Shown here in pieces: positions 56,986 through 64,000 of a stretch of DNA of 64,000 nt. The stretch's first letter is position 1. Each line of letters opens with the position of its first letter. Origin of the DNA: Mactra quadrangularis. Taxonomy: Eukaryota; Mollusca; Bivalvia; Venerida; Mactridae. Under the pieces are notes generated by a model, which was given only the letters and a program-made list of their open reading frames with translations, ran no database searches and was not told the DNA's origin. The stretch covers positions 30,574,702 through 30,638,701 of the forward strand of contig CM046309.1 in NCBI GenBank assembly GCA_025267735.1, written 5' to 3'. Position numbers and translations under genes: made by a program.

Positions 56986-59900
56986 AGAAAAAAGTAGACC
57001 TTCTTCAAAGAGCATGTCTATTCACAAACCCAGCAAATAATTCTGACACATTAAAAATGCATATGAAAGATTTTGTTAAAGGACTTCTAACAAATAATTT
57101 GAATATGTTTATTTATCACTTTTCAAAAAGAAACTTCTGCTACATTCTGAATGCGAACTACTGTTTGCAAATAGGACAGCAGTCTATTCCTAACCCTACC
57201 TTTGACTTGTGACACATTCTTTATGCATATAAAAGATTTTGCAAATCGACTTCGGAATAGACATTTGAATGGACAGCTCTCTATTCGCAACGTTTTAATA
57301 TACTTCAGACACATTCTGGAATATTCTAACTGCATATATATAATTTTGCGAATAGACTTCCAAAAAGACATTTGTATGGACAGCTCTCTATTCGCAACTT
57401 TATAATAGACTTCAGACTCATTCTGAATGCAAATACATGATGTTACGAAAAGACTTTTGAATAGATATTTGAATGGACATCTGTCTATTCGCAACTTTTT
57501 AATAGACTTCAGTCACATTCTTAAGGCATATATATAATTTTGCGAATAGACTTCTGAATAGACTTTTGAATGGACAGCTCTCTATTCGCAACTTTATCAC
57601 AGACTTCAGTCACATTCTGAATGCATATATATGATTTTGCGAATAGACTTTTGAATAGACATTTGAATGGACATCTGTCTATTTGCAACTTTATAATAGA
57701 CTTCTGACTCATTTTGAATGCATATATATGATTTTGCGAATAGACTTCTGAATAGACATTTGAATGGACATCTGTCTATTCGCAACTTTATTATAGACTT
57801 CAGTCTCATTCTTAAGGCATATATATAATTTTGCGAATAGACTTCTGAATAGACATTTGAATGGACAGCTCTCTATTCGCAACTTTATAATAGACTTCAG
57901 TCACATTCTGAATGCATATATATGATTTTGCGAATAGACTTCTGAATAGACATTTGAATGGACATCTGTCTATTTGCAACTTTATAATAGACTTCTGACT
58001 CATTTTGAATGCATATATATGATTTTGCAAATAGACTTCTGAATAGAATTTGAATGGACAGCTCTCTATTCGAAACTCTATAATAGGCTTTAGACTCATT
58101 ATGAAGGTATATACATGATTTTGCGAATAGACTTCTGAATAGACTTTTGAATGGACAGCTCTCTATTCGAAACTCTATAAAAGACTTCTGACTAATTCTG
58201 AATGCATATACATGATTTTGCGAATAGACTTCTGAATAGACGTCTGAATAGACATTTGAATGGACATTTGTCTATTCACAACTTTATAATACACTTCAGA
58301 CACATTCTTAATAATTTTGCGAATAGACTTCTAAATAGACTTTTGAATGGACAGCTCTCTATTCGAAACTCTATAAACGATATCAGACTCATTCTGCAGG
58401 CATATACATGATTTTGCAAATAGACTTCTGAGTAGACATTTGAATGGACATCTGTCTATTTGCAACTTTATAATAGACTTCTGACTCATTTTGAATGCAT
58501 ATATATGATTTTGCGAATAGACTTCTGAATAGACTTTTGAATGGACAGCTCTCTATTCGAAACTCTATAATAGGCTTTAGACTCATTCTGAAGGTATATA
58601 CATGATTTTGCGAATAGTCTACTGAATAGACATTTGAATAGACATCTGTCTATTCACAACTTTATCATAGAGTTCAGTCACATTCTTAATGCATATATAT
58701 GATTTTGCGAATAGACTTCTGAATAGACATTTGAATGGACAGCTCTCTATTCGCAACTTTATAATAGACTTCAGTCACATGCTTAATGCATATATATAAT
58801 TTTGCGAATAGACTTCTGAATAGACTTTTGAATGGACAGCTCTCTATTCGTAACTCTTTATAAAAGACTTCTGACTCATTCTGAACGCATTTACCAGGTT
58901 TTGCGAATAGACTTCTGAATAGACTTTTGAATGGGCAGCTTTCTATTCGAAACTCTATAAAAGACTTCTGACTCAATCTGAATGCATATACATAATTTTG
59001 CGAATAGACTTCTGAATGGACATTTGAATGGACATCTTTTTATGTGCAACTTCATGATAGACTTCAGACACACATTCTCAATGCAAATATATTATTTTTC
59101 GAATAGACTTCTGAATAGACATTTGAATGGACAGCTCTCTATTCGAAACTCTATAAAAGACTTCTGACTTATTCTGAATGCATATACATGATTTTGCGAA
59201 TAGACTTCTGAATAGACTTCTGAATAGACATTTGAATGGACATTTGTCTATTCGCAACTTTATAATACACTTCAGACACATTCTTAATAATTTTGCGAAT
59301 AGACTTCTAAATAGACTTTTGAATGGACAGCTCTCTATTCGAAACTCTATAAACGATATCAGACTCATTCTGCAGGCATATACATGATTTTGCGAATAGA
59401 CTTCTGAATAGACATTTGAATGGACATCTGTCTATTTGCAACTTTACAATAGCCTACAGACACATTCTTAATGCATATATATGATTTTGCGAATAAACTT
59501 CTGAATAGACTTTTGAATGGACAGCTCTCTATTCAAAACTCTATAATAGACTTCTGCCTCATTCTGAACGCATTTACCGATTTTTTCGAATAGACTTTTG
59601 AATAGACTTTGAATGGACATCTTTCTATTCGCTACTTTAAAATAGACGTCAGACACATTCTAAATGCGTATTTGCATATGATGTTGCGAATAGACTTCTG
59701 AATAGACATTTGAATGGACAGCTGTGTATTTGCTACTGTTTGTTAGTTTGACTCATTCTGAACGCATTCACCAAATTTTGCGAATAGATTTCTGAATAGA
59801 CTTTTGAATGGACAGCTCTCTATTCGAACTCTATAATAGATTTCTGACCCATTCCGGACGCATTCACCAGATTTTGCGAATAGACTTCTGAATAGACATT

Positions 59901-60677
59901 TAAATGGACATCTGTCTATTTGCAACTTTAAAATAGACTACAGACAAATTCTTTATGCATATATATGATTTTGCGAATAGACTTCTGAATAGACTTTTGA
60001 ATGGACAGCTGTCTATTTGAAAATCTATAATAGAATTCTGACTCATTCCGAATGCATTCACCAGATATTGCAAATAGTCTTTTGAATAGACATTTGAATG
60101 GATATCTATCAATTCCCAACTTAATAATAGACTTCAGACACAGTCTTAAGGCACATATATGATTTTGCGAATAGATATCCGAAAAGACATTTGAATGGAC
60201 ATTTGTCCCTGGATTTTTGGGAATAGACATCTTGATCATTAAGATTTCATTACTATGTTTTTGCGAATAAACTTCTGAATAGACTTTTGAAAAGACATTT
60301 GTCTCTTTGCGTATTCCACGAAAAGACTTTTAAATCTGTTTGATTGCATTACTGGTTTTTTTTCGAATAGACTTCGGAATAGACTTTTGAATGGACATTT
60401 GTCTATTTATGTATTCTATGAAAAGACTTTTAAATATGTTTTATTGCACTAGTGATTTTTTTCGAATAGACTTCTGAATAGATTTCCGAATAGACAGCTG
60501 TCTTTTCGGCATTTTGTGTACAGATTTTTGTACAGATATTTGAACTTTCCTATATCAATGTATACAGTAAATGCGAATAGATTTCTGCATGAATAGATTT
60601 CTCAATACATAGCTGTCCATTGAGCGAATAGACTTTTGAATAGAGAATAGACAATAGATTGCTAACTTCACAGACCT
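56986..60677 (-). repeat. Right arm of the fold-back element: inverted ~97-bp repeats
   Basis: The same A/B units as the left arm, on the minus strand (plus strand reads GATTTTGCGAATAGACTTCT, GAATAGACATTTGAATGGAC, ATCTGTCTATTCGCAACTTT). Units near 57000-57250 are diverged and 57500-59500 are the most alike. A block at 58203 recurs at 59179 (offset 976 bp, ten units). The outer ~330 bp mirror the left terminus. Frames on both strands are repeat artefacts. Confidence 0.93.
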
Positions 60678-60823
60678 GTATAATGTCAGCACTCTCAAGC
60701 AAGTTACTACAATTTCTTTCTTGTCTATATTGATTATTTTTGCTCTAAATTGAAATAAGTAAACGGAACCATATTGCACAACTAAACTTTGAGTTCTTCA
60801 GTCCATGTATGATATGCAAGTAA

Positions 60824-60886
60824 CCATTCTCGTACCCAGAGTCTAGTAGGGTTGAGAATCCTACTAGACTCTGGGTACGAGAATGG
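60824..60886. repeat. Perfect 27-bp inverted repeat with 9-nt loop
   Basis: CCATTCTCGTACCCAGAGTC plus TAGTAGG (60824-60850), loop GTTGAGAAT, and the exact reverse complement at 60860-60886. Flanks CAAGTAA (left) and CAAGTTA (right) match 6 of 7, hinting at a short target duplication. It probably is a minimal fold-back element. Confidence 0.88.
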
Positions 60887-60949
60887 CAAGTTACGAGCCA
60901 AAGCGATATTTATTCAAGGTGTCGCACCGACTATATACGTCATACATGA

Positions 60950-61040
60950 TGCTAAATGTTGCAATCAACGCTAAATGTCGCAAAAACGCCTGTCTTAAAT
61001 GTCGAACTTTCAACGCTAAATGTCGCAAAAAGTTTGACTA
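60950..61040 (+). repeat. Short interspersed GCTAAATGTCGCAA repeats
   Basis: GCTAAATGT(T/C)GCAA occurs at about 60951, 60970 and 61014, with a TTAAATGTCGAA variant between. It is a small degenerate minisatellite. Confidence 0.75.
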
Positions 61041-63610
61041 AGATTAAAAGTCGTTTAGTTTTTCACCATTTAAAGTCTTTTTTTTCATTTTATGTTGCTA
61101 CACGTGATTACCTGAGTAAGACAAGAAATAATTTCAACGTTCAGATTCTATACGTACTAAGAGTGGCCTAAATGGAGCTATAAAAAATATCCATATCATG
61201 TCATTACTCAAGATTTCTTAATTCTAAGATCATACCGTTGTTATATATTTGGAAAACCATGGTAAATACAGTTATTACTAACACTGTTATGTGTTTCTTC
61301 CGACTTACATCCGCCGTGGATTCCTGGGGGACCTTAGTATCTGTATGACATTTTTACACTTTTTAATTTAATCACGTGACTAAATTTCATGAATAGATAA
61401 TACTCTCTTGAGGTCTGTAAAGAGGAATTTTGACATGGTAGTTGCACAACGGGTGTTGGTACCTATAGATACTGTTTCCATGACAGATAGGGGCGTGTCT
61501 GTCTGCAAAACGTATGACGTCATTGGTAATAAAGCATATCAATTTCAAAGATTTTTTAATATCAATATTGATGTTTACCACAAGTGTCAACGTATAATAG
61601 AATACCATTTTATATTATTCTTATAACAAAAATACATTGGTTTAACATACACAGCGCATACTTGGCGCGTTCTCATGAAAAAAAATACTAGAATAATGGA
61701 ACCCTTCTGGACAAAGATCTCTCCTGGAGGTTCCATGTAGCTACAGAATACTTTTCAGTATAAATATTTGTTTTATCGACAGTTCCACTACAGTCTATTG
61801 TACTATAAAATCGACTAGCGTTTAATTAATTTACATAGGCAGTATTTAATATGAAACTGAAAATGAAATTTGAGTCAATATCCAATGGTTGCCCGCCTAC
61901 AAGCTCATTCAGTGAGAGCAAGCAGAGAGCTACTGGTTATCAATACTAGTTTAGAGATATGATATATAAATGTGAAAATATGATAGTTTCAAGTTCTAAC
62001 TGATGAATATGTGATTTAGTATAATATAGGTTTTCTCTACAATAGTGAGATTAAAATACTGCTTGTATAAGGTAACTATGTGTTTTGTATAAGGCGTTTA
62101 GTATCGTTGTCATTTTTATTCATTTTATGTCTTTGATGGATTTTTCTCAGAACAGAACAAACCTTTATTCCTCAAATCATGATACATGAGTAATTTTATG
62201 TACAATTTATAAATTTCTCATTGTTTCTCATTCTTAGCGAATAATATTTATATTGTCTTAAAAATGTGTAGTAAAACCTGCAAAACTGTTTTGTCTCCTT
62301 TTTCTAAAAAAGTCAAATGCATTTGCAACATACAAGAAGAAGAAACGAACTTAGACGTATTCATTTTTTCACTTTAAAATATGGGTTACCGTCAAATTAT
62401 ATGTAATGGAAAGTAGAGATGCCTGTATTCAATGAAATCTGCTGATTAGCGTCTATATCAATGTTTTAACGCCCTCACTACGTCATTTTGGGGGTTACTT
62501 CTTAGTAGTAACTTCATTAATTTTGTAAGCGTTTCCATGCAGCGCATTTCAGCTTTTTTATTTTAGAATAATATGTTTGATCGTAGCCAGCATTGTTTAT
62601 TCCTCATAATGCTCTTTGAAACACATTAATAATTCTATGTGTTTAATGTGTTAAAAATAATTTGTTCCATCAGCACAGACATTGTCAACAAAAAATTCTG
62701 TCTGCTTTCTTTGTTTGTTGACAAGACTTAGTGATTTATATTAGGCATTATAAAGGGTATTTTGTTAATTCTCACTACGGTTACGCCATACAATGAAACG
62801 TGGTGAATTTTACAGACTGAAGATAAGGTGAACTAGCTTTTCAATAATTTTAGGGGAATGAATGAGTCTTATAAAGCACTGGTACCAGAGTCCTCACACT
62901 CGTTAACTGCGCACACATATAATATTTTGTCAACAAACACAATTAAAAATCGGTCCCGTATACATTACCGCGTACGAGTAATAACTACACTTTCTGTAAA
63001 TATTATTATTATATATGGTAATGTCCATGTATGTATGCATGCACAGGGAACTATAGATTTATATAGGGACGTACGCATTATTTCATGATCATAAGATATG
63101 GACTCTGGTGCCAGTGTTATAAGGCTGCAGGTCTAGTGTATAAACTTATATATCAACCCTCGTATATATAACTTTTTAATAAAATTGTCCTTGGTTTTAG
63201 GGACCGTGTCACTGACTTTTGGTTGATTGTAAACATGTAAATAGAATTTTTCAAGAATGTTGACATCTATGCCAAGTATTTATTATTGACAAATTGTTAA
63301 TGCTATTGACTTTGTTAACTACCGCACAAAAGTCGTTTAAATATTTTAGTGAATGTATAAACAATGTTAGCTATTGTTAAACTAGGACAATACATTAAAT
63401 AGAAGCATGTGTTAAAATTAAAACACTTAAAGTATTTGTTAAATGCTCACAATAATCAATTAGCAGAGAACTTGGACTATTTTAATTTCATTTGATAATA
63501 ACTGTGTTTATACTCACATGTTTATTCATATACATGTACAAATATTTTTCACAATAAGTTATATAACGTACTTAGTAGTCTTGGAGACGTGAATACAATT
63601 GACCATCCCA
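61041..63610. other. No gene recognised
   Basis: AT-rich unique DNA. Frames of 71-76 residues (60956-61171, 61408-61626 and 62858-63088, plus strand; 61387-61608, minus strand) have no recognisable motif. No tandem repeats are visible. Confidence 0.5.
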
Positions 63611-63614
63611 ATAA

Positions 63615-63775
63615 CATACGTGGCACTAGTCCAATGATTGGACGCGCTTAAAGACCAAGAGGTCCCAGGTTGGGACCCCGCAAAGGACACTGCTGATTAT
63701 CCGTTAGAAAGTTGAAAAACTTCGATTGCCATGTTCACTCCTTCTTGGTGTAAAAGGTTCCTGTGAGGATAGAAT
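63615..63775 (+). repeat. tRNA-derived SINE-like head
   Basis: TAGTCCAATGATTGGACGCG (A-box region) and AGAGGTCCCAGGTTGGGACC (B-box region with substitutions) are spaced as in a tRNA head. The following body (ACACTGCTGATTATCCGTTA, CACTCCTTCTTGGTGTAAAA) does not match families A-C. Confidence 0.45.
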
Positions 63776-64000
63776 TTATCTATTTTTTATATAGTTATTG
63801 TAATTGTCACTACAAGTCCTAAACAATTAGAAACGGTTAAAATTATGACAATGAACACTGTAACCAAAATATACAAATTAATACATAAACAGATATTCCA
63901 ATTTGAAATCGCCTGTAAAGTATCTTCATTTAACAGAAGTTAGTTCTATTGAATCCTCCCTTCATAAACTCTGACCGTATGTAATGTATAATGAACAATG

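Larger units (their letters stand above)
53929..60677. mobile_element. Giant fold-back transposon, 6,749 bp, perfect 9-bp target duplication
   Basis: Both ends begin, on opposite strands, with AGGTCTGTGAAGTTAGC followed by an A/T difference and ATCTATTGTCTATTCTC. The outer ~330 bp of the two arms are about 93% alike by eye. GTATAATGT flanks the element directly on both sides (53920-53928 and 60678-60686). Inside the ends the arms are arrays of ~97-bp repeats in opposite orientation (about 2.2 kb left, 3.7 kb right) around a ~0.9-kb unique centre. No transposase frame exists, so it is non-autonomous. The architecture matches fold-back elements (Drosophila FB, sea urchin TU). The 9-bp duplication fits FB or Mutator-type integration. 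Confidence 0.93.

Noticed and set aside
54822..60239. Dozens of 60-123-residue frames with CPFKSLFRSLFAKS-type repeats on both strands
   Set aside because: They are translations of the ~97-bp repeat in the fold-back arms, appearing on opposite strands because the arms are inverted.

Overview
The window is nuclear DNA of an animal, most likely a mollusc and probably a bivalve. It is AT-rich, has no compact operon-like genes, and carries several tRNA-headed SINE families whose 3' tails (a GACGCCGT..ATGACCTA..GGCGTTAAACC type block ending in AAATAA/AAACAAAC) I associate with molluscan genomes. TACATGTA-type words and GGCGTC/GTCCGT-bearing inverted-repeat elements, also common in bivalves, are frequent. 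The species cannot be fixed from the sequence alone. No intact, confidently functional protein gene is visible; most open frames are shadows of tandem repeats.

Layout. 0-19.3 kb is mostly unique AT-rich DNA seeded with SINEs, short inverted-repeat elements, a 1.27-kb hAT-like element with an 8-bp target duplication (8787-10059), and a 1.5-kb inverted-repeat element with about eight internal ~165-bp repeats (6089-7603). 19.3-33.8 kb is one satellite domain. A ~66-bp monomer array (19.3-21.6 kb) grades into a core (24.9-32.9 kb) whose ~270-bp unit is four diverged ~67-bp monomers, itself arranged in a ~1,077-bp higher-order repeat. The domain is split at 22.0-24.2 kb by DNA holding a broken Mutator-like (MULE) transposase with a FLYWCH remnant. 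34.5-35.0 kb holds six copies of a hairpin-forming repeat. 36.0-37.3 kb is a frameshifted LTR-retroelement gag remnant. 40-42 kb is a SINE/inverted-repeat cluster. 42.36-50.33 kb is a second satellite of 48-bp monomers, which reads as a 16-residue peptide repeat, with two transposon insertions inside it. 50.9-52.8 kb is the only stretch with gene-like hints: a secreted PAN/Apple-like exon and a TATA-type promoter. 53.93-60.68 kb is a 6.75-kb fold-back element whose long inverted arms are arrays of ~97-bp repeats, flanked by a perfect 9-bp target duplication. 61-64 kb is unique DNA with one SINE-like head.

The parts connect through transposition. A family of tiny inverted-repeat elements ending in CATTCGGAAC...GTTCCGAATG recurs about eight times, and four copies have 9-bp target duplications (two perfect). 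The giant fold-back element also makes a 9-bp duplication. Duplications of 9 bp are typical of the Mutator superfamily, and the window holds a MULE transposase remnant, so a shared Mutator-type mobiliser is a reasonable but unproven inference. Roughly half of the window is tandem repeat or fold-back repeat.
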